Shown here: positions 43,423-51,839 of the stretch, piece after piece
Layout: each line of letters begins with the position of its first letter
How positions within the stretch are numbered: position 1 is the first letter of the stretch
From: CAYVBE01 sp964572825
GTDB lineage: Bacteria; Planctomycetota; Brocadiia; SM23-32
Length of the DNA stretch: 64,000 bases
NCBI GenBank assembly: GCA_964572825.1
Contig: CAZNGS010000008.1
Location: forward strand, 31,834 to 95,833
Direction of reading: 5' to 3'
Notes under the pieces: model-generated
Databases searched by the model: none
What the model was told of the DNA's origin: nothing
The model's input: the letters and a program-made list of their open reading frames with translations, nothing else
Program-made: the position numbers and the translations under genes

Positions 43423-45090
43423 ATGAGAGTACTGATAGTGGGGGGTGTGGCCGGCGGCATGTCCGCCGCGACACGCACCCGACGCCTCGACGAAGAGGCC
43501 GAGATCGTGGTCTTTGAGAAGGGACAAAATGTCTCGTTCGCCAACTGCGGGCTGCCCTATTTCATCGGCGGAACCATCAAGGACGAGTCCCAGTTGCTGG
43601 TGCAGACACCCGAACGCCTCCGTCGGAGATTCAACCTGGACGTCCGCGTCCGGCACGAGGTCATCGCCATCGATCGGGCCGGCAAGAAGGTCACCGTCCG
43701 GGACCTGCGGCAGGACCGTGTTTACGAGGAGCCGTACGACAGGCTTCTGCTTTCTCCCGGCGCAGAGCCCATCCGGCCTCCCATCCCCGGTGTGGACAGC
43801 CCCGGGGTGTTCACGCTGCGTGACCTGGAGGACATGGACCGCATCCGCGCGGCCGCCGAGACGGTCGCGCCCAGCGACGAACGCCCCGTGGGAGGGCATG
43901 CCGTCATCATAGGCGGTGGCTACATCGGCCTCGAAATGGCCGAGAACCTGGCGGAAAGGGGCCTTGAGGTGACCGTCGCCGAGATGCTCTCCCAGGTGAT
44001 GCCTCCTCTGGACCCGGAGATGGCCCGGCCGCTGCAAGAACATCTGCGCAGCAAAGGCGTTCGGCTCCTGCTGGACAGCGCCGTCGTCGGCGTGGAAGGC
44101 ACGGATCATCTTCTGGAGATCGCGCTGAAGGACGGCACCAGGGTGGAGTGCGATTTCGCGGTGCTCTCGGTCGGAGTCCGGCCCAACAGCGAACTGGCCC
44201 GGCAGGCGGGCCTGGCCATCGGCGAAACCGGCGGCATCGAGGTGGACGAGCATATGCGCACCAGCGACCCGGACATCTACGCCGTGGGAGACGCGGTGGA
44301 GGTGACTCATCTGGTAACCGACCGGAAGGTGCTGATGCCGCTGGCCGGACCCGCCAACCGGCAGGGCCGTGTGGCGGCGGACAACCTCTGCGGCCGGTCC
44401 AGCACTTTCGGGAAGGTCCAGGGAACCGCCGTGGTGAAAGTGTTCGAGTTCACCGCCGCCGTCACCGGGGCCAATGAGAAGACGCTCCGGGAAGAGGGAA
44501 TCCGCGCCGAGAAAGTGTACATCCACCCCCGCAGCCACGCCGGATATTACCCCGGCGGATCGCCCATGACGCTGAAGCTGCTTTTCGCACCCGACGAGGG
44601 GAAGCTCCTCGGCGCTCAGATCGTGGGCAGGGAGGGGGTGGACAAGCGGATCGACGTGCTGGCCACGGCCATGCGGGCGGGGATGACGACCTTCGACCTG
44701 GAGGACCTGGAGCTGGCCTACGCGCCCCCCTACGGGACGGCCAAGGATGCGATCAACATGGCGGGGTTCGTCGCCTCCAACGTGGTGCGGGGTGACCTGG
44801 AGATCGTCCACGTCCCCGAGCTGACCGAAGAGGACTGGCTGCTCGACGTGCGGACCCCTGCCGAATTCGAAGAGGGCCACGTGCCCGGCGCGGTGAATAT
44901 CCCGCTCAGTGAACTGCGCGACCGCCTGGACGAAGTGCCACGGGACCGGCGGGTGGCCGTCGTCTGCTCGGTTGGCATTCGGGCCTACAACGCCTGCCGC
45001 GCGCTGCGACAGCATGGCATAGATGCCTGCAACGTGCCGGGCGGCTACCGCACCTACGGGCAGTTCAAGCCCGACCAGCCGGGCGAGTGA
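43423..45090 (+). CDS. CoA-disulfide reductase with C-terminal rhodanese domain (CoADR-RHD type)
   Basis: A 555-residue flavoprotein from the ATG at 43423. The FAD Rossmann motif VLIVGGVAGGMSAA opens the protein, and the single redox Cys42 lies in SFANCGLPYF, as in CoA-disulfide and NADH oxidase-type enzymes. The NAD(P) motif is AVIIGGGYIGLEMAENL, followed by DIYAVGDAVEV. Residues from about 465 form a rhodanese domain with the active-site loop VVCSVGIRAY. The fusion handles CoA disulfides, CoA persulfides or polysulfides with NAD(P)H and is typical of anaerobes and sulfur-active organisms. The gene stands alone, with an inverted-repeat element upstream and a MITE downstream. Confidence 0.9.
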   Translation: MRVLIVGGVAGGMSAATRTRRLDEEAEIVVFEKGQNVSFANCGLPYFIGGTIKDESQLLVQTPERLRRRFNLDVRVRHEVIAIDRAGKKVTVRDLRQDRVYEEPYDRLLLSPGAEPIRPPIPGVDSPGVFTLRDLEDMDRIRAAAETVAPSDERPVGGHAVIIGGGYIGLEMAENLAERGLEVTVAEMLSQVMPPLDPEMARPLQEHLRSKGVRLLLDSAVVGVEGTDHLLEIALKDGTRVECDFAVLSVGVRPNSELARQAGLAIGETGGIEVDEHMRTSDPDIYAVGDAVEVTHLVTDRKVLMPLAGPANRQGRVAADNLCGRSSTFGKVQGTAVVKVFEFTAAVTGANEKTLREEGIRAEKVYIHPRSHAGYYPGGSPMTLKLLFAPDEGKLLGAQIVGREGVDKRIDVLATAMRAGMTTFDLEDLELAYAPPYGTAKDAINMAGFVASNVVRGDLEIVHVPELTEEDWLLDVRTPAEFEEGHVPGAVNIPLSELRDRLDEVPRDRRVAVVCSVGIRAYNACRALRQHGIDACNVPGGYRTYGQFKPDQPGE

Positions 45091-45155
45091 ACCGGCGGGG
45101 CGGCGCCACCGGGGCCGGGAGCCGCTGCTCCACATCAGCGGAACCCGCGGCCTAT

Positions 45156-45289
45156 CAGCCTGTTGAAAAATGTAGCTCAGCCGCCCCCGGCTGAGAGTCC
45201 ACAGGCGAGGGCGCCTGTGCTACACAAAAGAGCGTTTCCAGCCTTATATTTCGCCACGACACTGATGTGACCTGTTTTTCAACAGGCTG
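45156..45289. mobile_element. 134-bp MITE with perfect 15-bp inverted ends and 4-bp target duplication
   Basis: The ends are CAGCCTGTTGAAAAA (45156-45170) and its exact reverse complement (45275-45289). CTAT flanks both sides (45152-45155 and 45290-45293), as expected of a target-site duplication. The right-hand duplication includes the stop codon of the minus-strand SecD-like gene, which the insertion preserved. The interior holds a paired-hairpin structure (45171-45224) and no gene. A second copy in opposite orientation begins at 63946, so the element is dispersed. Confidence 0.75.
45171..45224. repeat. Double-hairpin (three-way junction-like) core of the MITE
   Basis: TGTAG and CTACA enclose two perfect hairpins, CTCAGCCG-CCCC-CGGCTGAG and CACAGGCG-AGGG-CGCCTGTG, joined by AGTC. 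All stems pair perfectly. The unit resembles a REP doublet placed inside the mobile element. The left half of the copy at 63946 is cut off by the window end, so it is unknown whether that copy has the same core. Confidence 0.6.
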
Positions 45290-46120
45290 CTATTCCCCGT
45301 CCACGCGCTGCAGCGGGGCCGGAAGGGTGCCCAGCCGCAGCACCCGTACCAGTTTCTTCAGGGGGGGATTGTAGAAGAACCCCTGCACCTGCACGGAGTC
45401 CCCGGTCACGGCCGACTCGATTCTCCGGGGCGGGAAAAAAAGCTGGCCGTCCACCAGCATCGCCATCTCCCGGCCGGGGTGAAGGGCGGTGAGTCGGTTG
45501 AATTCCCGGGCATCGGACGGACTGAAGTGGAAGGTCAGCACCGTGGTCTGTTTAAGGCCCGCGGTGTGCAGGGATATCGCCTCCAGGTCGCCCACCCGCA
45601 CGGCGGGCTCGTCCTCCACCACGTATTGCTCCTCTACGGGGTCCATCTCCGGTGCGCGCACCAGGTCATAGTGGAGGGTGCGGTAGGTTTTTGTTTCGTA
45701 GCCGGCCGGCGGGCTCTCCGGGTCCTCCATTGCCTCCGGGTCGGGGTGGAGGAGTCGGAGTTCGATGCGCCCCTGCATCGTCAGCCAGGAGATGGCGTCC
45801 TCGATGCTGCGGCGCTCCCCCGGCGCGAAGTCGAAGCTCAGTTCCACCTGATCGGGCGGCACGGGGCGCGCCGTGCCGCCCCGCGTGCCCAGGGCTCCGC
45901 CCAGTTCCTTGAGGCGGGCGGTGAGAATCCGGCTGGTTCTCTCCAGGTCTTCCGCCACAGGTCTGCCCGCAGCGGGGACCAGGCGGAACCGGAACCGGTG
46001 TGACTGCGTTGTGGCGATGCTGTGAATCAGCCCGCCCACGGCCAGCACGCAGATGGCCACGCCCAGCCCGAGGAGGGCGCGGCGCATGTAACGGGTCAGG
46101 GGTGAGGTGCGCGAGGCCAT
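45290..46120 (-). CDS. Membrane-anchored SecD-P1-head-like protein
   Basis: A 276-residue protein with one N-terminal transmembrane helix (residues 14-40) and a soluble region resembling the periplasmic P1 base and head of SecD. Residues 50-110 include ILTARLKELGG and the motif QGRIELRLL. Residues 165-265 match the P1 head (AVRVGDLEAI, LTFHFSPSDAREFNRLTALHPGREMAMLVDGQL, FPPRRIESAVTGDSVQVQGFF). The SecD transmembrane bundle is absent, so it is not a translocase subunit on its own and may assist export or fold-specific secretion. The ATG at 46120 is chosen over a GTG at 46129. It lies 25 bases downstream of lptB. A MITE sits at its stop codon. Confidence 0.65.
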   Translation of the reverse strand: MASRTSPLTRYMRRALLGLGVAICVLAVGGLIHSIATTQSHRFRFRLVPAAGRPVAEDLERTSRILTARLKELGGALGTRGGTARPVPPDQVELSFDFAPGERRSIEDAISWLTMQGRIELRLLHPDPEAMEDPESPPAGYETKTYRTLHYDLVRAPEMDPVEEQYVVEDEPAVRVGDLEAISLHTAGLKQTTVLTFHFSPSDAREFNRLTALHPGREMAMLVDGQLFFPPRRIESAVTGDSVQVQGFFYNPPLKKLVRVLRLGTLPAPLQRVDGE

Positions 46121-46145
46121 CTTTCCCACGGGATTGAGCCGGCTG

Positions 46146-46907
46146 TTACAGCTCTTCCTTCTGCTCGCTCACGCCGATGTGTGCGGCCTGGATGCGATCC
46201 CCCAGGTAGCTCTCCCGGGCGATGGGGTCTTCCAGGATCTCCTCGGCGGTGCCGTGTGTGACCACTTTCCCTTCGCTGAGGATGTAGGCGCGGTCGGTAA
46301 TGCGCAGGGCCTCCAGCACGTTGTGGTCGGTGATCAGGACGCCGATGCCCCGGTATTTCAGCCCGATCACCAGCTCCTGGACCTCCCCCACGGCGATGGG
46401 ATCGATGCCGGTGAAGGGTTCGTCCAGCAGTATGAGCTTGGGATCGGTGCATATGGCCCGTGCGATCTCCAGCCGCCTGCGCTCCCCCCCGCTCAGGCTG
46501 TAGGCGGTGTGATCGGCGAGATGTGTCAGCCCGAACTCCTCCAGCATCCGGGCAGCCTTCTTCCGGCGGCTGGCCTTGCGGAGGCCCCGCATCTCCAGGA
46601 TGGCCAGCAGGTTATCCTCGACGCTCATGTGGCGAAAGAGGCTCGGCTCCTGGGCCAGATAGTTCATCCCCATGCGGGTTCTGCGGTACATGGGAAGGTT
46701 GGTGACCTCCCGGCCGTCGAAGAAGACCTTCCCGTCCGCCGACTTGATCAGCCCGATGCAGATGCGGAACGCGGTGGTCTTGCCGGCCCCGTTGGGACCC
46801 AGCATCCCCACGGCCTCCCCGCTGTCGACCTCCAGGCTCACGTGGTCCAGCACGGCGCGACCGCCGTAGAACTTGACCAGGTCTCGGGCTTCGAACAAAC
46901 TCGACAT
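46146..46907 (-). CDS. lptB: LptB, lipopolysaccharide export ABC ATPase
   Basis: A 253-residue ABC ATPase of the LptB/LivF branch. Walker A is GPNGAGKTT, the Q-loop YLAQEPSLFRHMSV, the signature LSGGERRR, Walker B LILLDEPFTGIDP and the H-loop ITDHNV, all intact. The C-terminal ILSEGKVVTHGTAEEIL and the tail YLGDRI match LptB. With LptFG it extracts lipopolysaccharide from the inner membrane, which implies an outer membrane with LPS or a similar lipid. The usual neighbours lptA and lptC are absent; instead a SecD-P1-like gene follows on the same strand. The ATG at 46907 has no clear ribosome site. Confidence 0.85.
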   Translation of the reverse strand: MSSLFEARDLVKFYGGRAVLDHVSLEVDSGEAVGMLGPNGAGKTTAFRICIGLIKSADGKVFFDGREVTNLPMYRRTRMGMNYLAQEPSLFRHMSVEDNLLAILEMRGLRKASRRKKAARMLEEFGLTHLADHTAYSLSGGERRRLEIARAICTDPKLILLDEPFTGIDPIAVGEVQELVIGLKYRGIGVLITDHNVLEALRITDRAYILSEGKVVTHGTAEEILEDPIARESYLGDRIQAAHIGVSEQKEEL

Positions 46908-47007
46908 GGCGCTGGCGGGTGGGCAAAAGTGTTTGAACCAACGGGGCCATTTTAATCGACACGGTGACGTCAATCAAGAAATCCGGCTTTCGCATGCCGT
47001 CGATGCC

Positions 47008-47036
47008 TTGAAGAACATGTGCTCCTTAAATATAAT
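47008..47036 (+). promoter_or_regulatory. Promoter of the pilus/secretion ATPase genes
   Basis: TTGAAG at 47008 and a perfect TATAAT at 47031 are spaced by 17 bases, about 32 bases before the pilB start. It lies in the divergent spacer with lptB. Confidence 0.6.
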
Positions 47037-47074
47037 GAGGGCGGAAAGGATAGGTCAAAACGGAGAAGGGCGCC

Positions 47075-48775
47075 ATGGCCACGCGGAAAACGACCGGTCA
47101 GTTGCTGCTGGAGAGAGGTCTGGTCAGCCGAGAGCAGATAAAGAGGGCCCTCGAGTACCAGCAGAAGTCGGACGAGAAACTGCGCATCGGGGAGATCCTG
47201 GTGAAGTTCGGCTACGTGACCGAGCAGGATGTCCTGGAATGCCTGGGCGAGCAGTTCGACGTGCCGGTGGTGAACCTCAACGAGGTGCGCCCGGAGGTGG
47301 AAGCCGTGGACGCCGTTCCGCGCAGCACCGCCCGCATGCACAATATCATGCCCCTGAAGAAGGGGGCCAACTCGGTGACCGTGGCCATCAGCGACCTGGA
47401 CATCTGCGCCATGGACAACCTGAAGTTCATCCTCAACATGGACGTCAAGCCCGTGCTGGCCGCCGAGGACGACATCAGCGACGCCATCGAGCGCTACTAC
47501 GGTGGCGAGGAGTCCACCGTGGACAACATGCTCCGGGAGTTTACCGAAGGCGAGCTGGCCGAAGAAGAGGAAGAAGAAGGCGAGGGTGGGGGCGAGGGAG
47601 AGGCGCCCATCGTCCGGCTGGTGAGCCTGATCGTCAGCGACGCCGTGCAGGCCCGGGCCAGTGACATCCACGTGGAGCCGCTGGCCAACCGCCTGCGCAT
47701 CCGCTATCGCATCGACGGCGTGTGCCAGGAGGTGGAGTCGCCCCCCAAGAGGCTGCAGAACTCCATCGTCGCCCGCCTGAAGCTGATGGCCGGCATGGAC
47801 CTGGCCGAGAAACGGCGCCCCCAGGACGGCCGTATCCCGATGAGGGTCCAGGGCCGGGACCTGGACCTGCGCGTCAGCGACATCCCCACCATCAACGGGG
47901 AAAGCATCGTGATGCGTATCCTGGACAAGGAATCGGCCAAGGTCAGCCTGGTGGAGCTGGGCTTCCACCCCTCCGACCTGGAGCACTTCCGACGCATCAT
48001 CCGGCGGCCCAACGGCATCTTCCTGGTTACCGGACCCACCGGCAGCGGCAAGACCACCACGCTCTACGCCGCGCTGAACGAGCTGAACCGGCCCGACCGA
48101 AAGATAATCACCGCCGAAGACCCCATCGAGTACACGTTCACCGGCATCAACCAGTCCCAGGTGCAGCCGACCGTGGACCGGACTTTCCCCGTCATTCTGC
48201 GGGCCATGCTTCGCCAGGCGCCCGAGATTATTCTCGTGGGTGAAATCCGTGACGAGGAGACGGCGGAGATCGCCATTCGAGCGGCGCTGACGGGGCACCT
48301 TGTCTTCAGCACGCTCCACACCAACGACGCCGCCAGCGCCATCCCCCGGTTGATCGACATGGGCATTGCCCCTTACATGGTGGCCTCGTCCGTCCAGGCC
48401 ATCATGGCGCAGCGACTGGTTCGGACCATCTGCCCCAACTGCAAGGAGCCCGCACAGGTTCCTCCCCGGCTGCTGACATCGGTGGGCCTGACCGAAGAAG
48501 AGGTGGAGGGCATCACCTTCTACCAGGGCGGGGGCTGCAATCGGTGCAACGGCACGGGTTACTACGGGCGGACCGGCATATTCGAGCTGCTGGAGATGAA
48601 CGCCGACCTGCGTAACCTGACCTTCGCCAAGTCAGCCACGGGGGAGATCCGGGCCAAGGCGCGCTCCTATGGAATGCTCACTCTCCGTGAGGACGGGCTG
48701 CGCAAGGCCATTCAGGGGCAGACGACCATCGACGAGGTTCTCCGCGTGGCCGGCGCCGTCCAGGAGGAGCAATGA
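47075..48775 (+). CDS. pilB: PilB/GspE-type assembly ATPase 1
   Basis: A 566-residue hexameric assembly ATPase that drives pilus or pseudopilus extension. An N-terminal MshEN-type domain (residues 1-150: GQLLLERGLVSREQIKRAL, GEILVKFGYVTEQDVLECL, the cyclic-di-GMP-binding type of repeat) precedes an acidic linker (EEEEEEGEGG, near residue 165). The core has GPTGSGKTTTLYAAL (Walker A, about residue 320), the Asp box, GEIRDEETAEIAI and FSTLHTNDA. Two CxxC pairs (CPNCKE near 452 and CNRCNGTGYYGR near 487) form the zinc site of GspE/PilB. It is the first gene of the locus; pilT follows 47 bases downstream. A second PilB-like paralogue is at 49928. Confidence 0.9.
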   Translation: MATRKTTGQLLLERGLVSREQIKRALEYQQKSDEKLRIGEILVKFGYVTEQDVLECLGEQFDVPVVNLNEVRPEVEAVDAVPRSTARMHNIMPLKKGANSVTVAISDLDICAMDNLKFILNMDVKPVLAAEDDISDAIERYYGGEESTVDNMLREFTEGELAEEEEEEGEGGGEGEAPIVRLVSLIVSDAVQARASDIHVEPLANRLRIRYRIDGVCQEVESPPKRLQNSIVARLKLMAGMDLAEKRRPQDGRIPMRVQGRDLDLRVSDIPTINGESIVMRILDKESAKVSLVELGFHPSDLEHFRRIIRRPNGIFLVTGPTGSGKTTTLYAALNELNRPDRKIITAEDPIEYTFTGINQSQVQPTVDRTFPVILRAMLRQAPEIILVGEIRDEETAEIAIRAALTGHLVFSTLHTNDAASAIPRLIDMGIAPYMVASSVQAIMAQRLVRTICPNCKEPAQVPPRLLTSVGLTEEEVEGITFYQGGGCNRCNGTGYYGRTGIFELLEMNADLRNLTFAKSATGEIRAKARSYGMLTLREDGLRKAIQGQTTIDEVLRVAGAVQEEQ

Positions 48776-48822
48776 AACCTTTGACCAGAGGTCCCCTTAG
48801 CCCCAACCCAGGGTGAGTGCGC

Positions 48823-49899
48823 ATGATTCAGATCGAAAAAGTACTGACCGCCGCCATGCAGAAAGAGGCGGAGGACATCATCCTGACCGTCGGCAGGCCT
48901 CCCATGTTTCGACTTTACGGAGACGTGGAACCGCTGCAAACGGACACGCTCGGCCCCGAAGACACCGTGGCGCTGATGAAGAGCATCACCCCCGAGCGCT
49001 ATCAACAGGAACTGCAGGAGGAGGGTTCTACCGATTTCGGCTTCAGCTTCGGCGAGGACGCCCGGTTCAGGGTGGCTGCGTTCCGCCAGCAGGGTAACGT
49101 CTGCGTGGTGCTGCGGCTGATCCCCACCAAGATCCGCACCTTCTCCGAGCTCGGCCTGGGGGCCAAGATCCAGGAGCTGCTGTTCCGCCCCCGGGGCCTC
49201 CTCCTGGTCACCGGACCCACCGGCAGCGGCAAAACCACCACGCTGGCCACCATGATCGACTACATCAACACCACCCGCAAGACCCATATCATCACCATCG
49301 AAGACCCCCTGGAGTACCTGCATGAGCATAAAAAATCCATCGTCAGCCACCGGGAAGTGGGCGTGGACGTTCCTTCCTTCAGCCAGGCCCTGCGCCGGGC
49401 GCTGCGGGAGGCGCCGGACGTCATCCTGGTCGGCGAGATGCGTGACCTGGAGAGCACGCGCCTGGCCGTGATGGCGGCGGAGACGGGGCACCTGGTCCTG
49501 TCCACCGTCCACACCCAGAGCGCCCAGACCACCGTCGAGCGGATCATCGACGAGTTCCCCACCGGGGAGCAGGCACAGATCCGGGTGCAACTGGCCAACT
49601 CCCTGCTGGCCGTGCTGGCCCAGACGCTGCTGCCCCGCACCAGCGGAGGCCTGGTGGCGGCCTACGAGATACTGCTGGTCACGCCCGCCGTGCGTCACCT
49701 GATCCGCGACAACAAGACATTCCGCATCGACTCCGCCATTCAAACCGGCCGGGACATGGGCATGCAGCTTCTGGACGATCACCTGCTGCGGCTCTACCAG
49801 GAGGGCGAGGTAGGGCGCACGGACGTGCTGACCCGGGCCCGCTACCCCGACGACGTGGCGGATGCGATGGCCGAGATCGAACCGGCCCGAACCTCTTGA
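48823..49899 (+). CDS. pilT: PilT-type twitching motility / retraction ATPase
   Basis: A 358-residue ATPase from the ATG at 48823 with AGGGTGAG upstream. It has the PilT layout: a short N-terminal PAS-like part (DIILTVGRPPMFRLYG), Walker A GPTGSGKTTTLATM (near residue 130), Asp-box region IEDPLEYLHEHKKSIVSHREVG, the retraction ATPase motif GEMRDLESTRLA and HTQSAQTTVERIIDEFP. PilT disassembles pilin subunits and powers retraction, so the machine here probably includes dynamic type IV pili rather than only a static type II secretion pseudopilus. It lies between the two PilB-type genes. Confidence 0.95.
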   Translation: MIQIEKVLTAAMQKEAEDIILTVGRPPMFRLYGDVEPLQTDTLGPEDTVALMKSITPERYQQELQEEGSTDFGFSFGEDARFRVAAFRQQGNVCVVLRLIPTKIRTFSELGLGAKIQELLFRPRGLLLVTGPTGSGKTTTLATMIDYINTTRKTHIITIEDPLEYLHEHKKSIVSHREVGVDVPSFSQALRRALREAPDVILVGEMRDLESTRLAVMAAETGHLVLSTVHTQSAQTTVERIIDEFPTGEQAQIRVQLANSLLAVLAQTLLPRTSGGLVAAYEILLVTPAVRHLIRDNKTFRIDSAIQTGRDMGMQLLDDHLLRLYQEGEVGRTDVLTRARYPDDVADAMAEIEPARTS

Positions 49900-49927
49900 T
49901 CGAGTTCCTTGCGCGGGGATAATCGCT

Positions 49928-51655
49928 ATGCCGCAGGACACAGAAAGACGTAGAAAGCTGCTGGGCAGAATACTGAAAGAGATGGACCTGGTCAACGAGG
50001 GCCAGATCCAGGAGGCCCTGGCCATACAGGCGGAGAAGGGCGGCCCCATCGGCGAGATCCTGGTGGAGCGCAACTACATCAACCGGGACGACCTCACCAT
50101 GGCCCTGGCCAAACAGGCCGGCATGCCCGTGTTGGACCTGGAATCCGAAGAGATCTCCCAGGCGGCCCTGGAGAAAATCCCGTCTTCCATGGCCCAGGTC
50201 TACCGCGTCGTGCCCGTCCGCTTCGAGAACGGCGTGCTGACCGTCGCCCTGGCCGATCCCACGCATCTGAAAACGCTGGACGACCTCCGGTTCCTGCTGG
50301 ACTGCGACGTCAGGGGCGCCGTGTGTGGAGAGGCGGCCGTGGACCGCGCCATACGGAAATACTACAGCCAGACCGAAGAGCTCACTGACGTGATGGATGA
50401 GCTGCGCGAGACCCGCGGGGAGATGGAGGAGTTCATCCCCGACGACACCAGCCAGTCCATCGACCTGCAGAGCATCGAGGAGATGGCCGACAGTGCCCCG
50501 GTGCGGAAACTGCTCAACCTCATTCTGCTGACGGCTATCCAGGACCGGGCCAGTGACATCCATTTCGAGCCCTTCGAGAATGAGTTCAAGGTCCGCTACC
50601 GGGTGGACGGCGTGCTCTACGAGATGGTCCCCCCGCCGCGGCACCTGCACGTGGCCATCACCAGCCGCATCAAGGTTATGGCGCAGCTGAACATTGCCGA
50701 GCGCCGCGTGCCCCAGGACGGCCGGATCGAACTGAACATCGCCGGCAACCCCATCGACCTGCGTGTCTCCACCCTGCCCACCATGTTCGGTGAGAGCGTG
50801 GTGCTGCGTGTGCTGGACCGCCGCATGGTCGCACTGGACATCAATGAGCTCGGACTGCGCAGGGACGACATGGAGGGCCTCACCGAGCTTATCCACAGGC
50901 CCTATGGCATCGTTCTGTGCACAGGACCCACCGGCTGCGGAAAGACCACGACCCTCTACGCAGCCCTGCGCGAACTGAACGACGTGGGAGTCAAAATCCT
51001 CACCGTGGAAGACCCCGTCGAGTACGAGATCCAGGGCATCATGCAGATGCCCGTGCGACGAGAACTCGACGTGGGCTTCGCCACCGCCATGCGCTACTTC
51101 CTCCGCCAGGACCCCGACATCATCCTGGTGGGCGAGATCCGGGACAAAGAAACCGGCGACATGGCCGTCCAGGCCTCGCTGACCGGGCACGTCGTGTTCA
51201 GCACCGTTCATACCAACGACGCGGCCACCGCCGTGACCCGGCTGATCGACCTGGGCCTGGAATCCTACCTGATCAATGCCACCCTGGAAGGCGTGATCGC
51301 CCAGCGCCTGGTGCGCAGAATCTGCAGCAACTGCAAGGAGGAATACGAGCCCACCGAGGAGGCCCTCCTGTCCCTCGGCCTCCGGCCGGACGATATCGAG
51401 GGCAAGAAGTTCTACCGGGGCAGAGGCTGTGACCGGTGCGACAACATCGGCTACCACGGGCGACTGGGCATATTCGAGGTGCTGGTGGTCACCGAGGAGC
51501 TGCGGGACATGCTCCTGCACGATGTCTCGACCCAGGAGCTGCGCTCCGCCGCCCGAAAGGTGGGATGTCGCTCCCTCCGGCAGAGCGGCCTGCTGGCGGT
51601 CTACGATGGTGTTACCACCATTGAAGAGATCAACCGCGTGACACTGGCGGAGTGA
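49928..51655 (+). CDS. pilB: PilB/GspE-type assembly ATPase 2
   Basis: A 575-residue paralogue of the ATPase at 47075. The MshEN domain (LLGRILKEMDLVNEGQIQEAL, GEILVERNYINRDDLTMAL) is followed by the core: SDIHFEPFENEFKVRYRVDG, Walker A GPTGCGKTTTLYAAL (near residue 332), GEIRDKETGDMAVQ, FSTVHTNDA, and the zinc pairs CSNCKEEY and CDRCDNIGYHGR. It starts 29 bases after pilT. Two extension ATPases in one locus suggest either two machines sharing parts or one each for pilus and secretion; the sequence does not decide which partner each serves. Confidence 0.9.
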   Translation: MPQDTERRRKLLGRILKEMDLVNEGQIQEALAIQAEKGGPIGEILVERNYINRDDLTMALAKQAGMPVLDLESEEISQAALEKIPSSMAQVYRVVPVRFENGVLTVALADPTHLKTLDDLRFLLDCDVRGAVCGEAAVDRAIRKYYSQTEELTDVMDELRETRGEMEEFIPDDTSQSIDLQSIEEMADSAPVRKLLNLILLTAIQDRASDIHFEPFENEFKVRYRVDGVLYEMVPPPRHLHVAITSRIKVMAQLNIAERRVPQDGRIELNIAGNPIDLRVSTLPTMFGESVVLRVLDRRMVALDINELGLRRDDMEGLTELIHRPYGIVLCTGPTGCGKTTTLYAALRELNDVGVKILTVEDPVEYEIQGIMQMPVRRELDVGFATAMRYFLRQDPDIILVGEIRDKETGDMAVQASLTGHVVFSTVHTNDAATAVTRLIDLGLESYLINATLEGVIAQRLVRRICSNCKEEYEPTEEALLSLGLRPDDIEGKKFYRGRGCDRCDNIGYHGRLGIFEVLVVTEELRDMLLHDVSTQELRSAARKVGCRSLRQSGLLAVYDGVTTIEEINRVTLAE

Positions 51656-51706
51656 GAATATACCGGGGAGGCCGACCTTTTTTGCGCACCCCGCCCGGAA
51701 AAATAC

Positions 51707-51735
51707 TTGACAAAGCCCGCCGCAGCGGTAATAAT
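51707..51735 (+). promoter_or_regulatory. Internal promoter before pilC and the pseudopilin genes
   Basis: A perfect TTGACA at 51707 and AATAAT at 51730 are spaced by 17 bases in the 184-base gap between the second ATPase and pilC. It would let platform and pseudopilins be transcribed separately from the ATPases. Confidence 0.55.
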
Positions 51736-51839
51736 GAGTGTGTACGAACCTGATACCATGGTTGTTGGAAAGCATCGAATAGTCTTGAAAGCAACATGTC
51801 CAGTAAGGTTCAGGTGGATTGGGAGGGAAGGAGGCGCAT

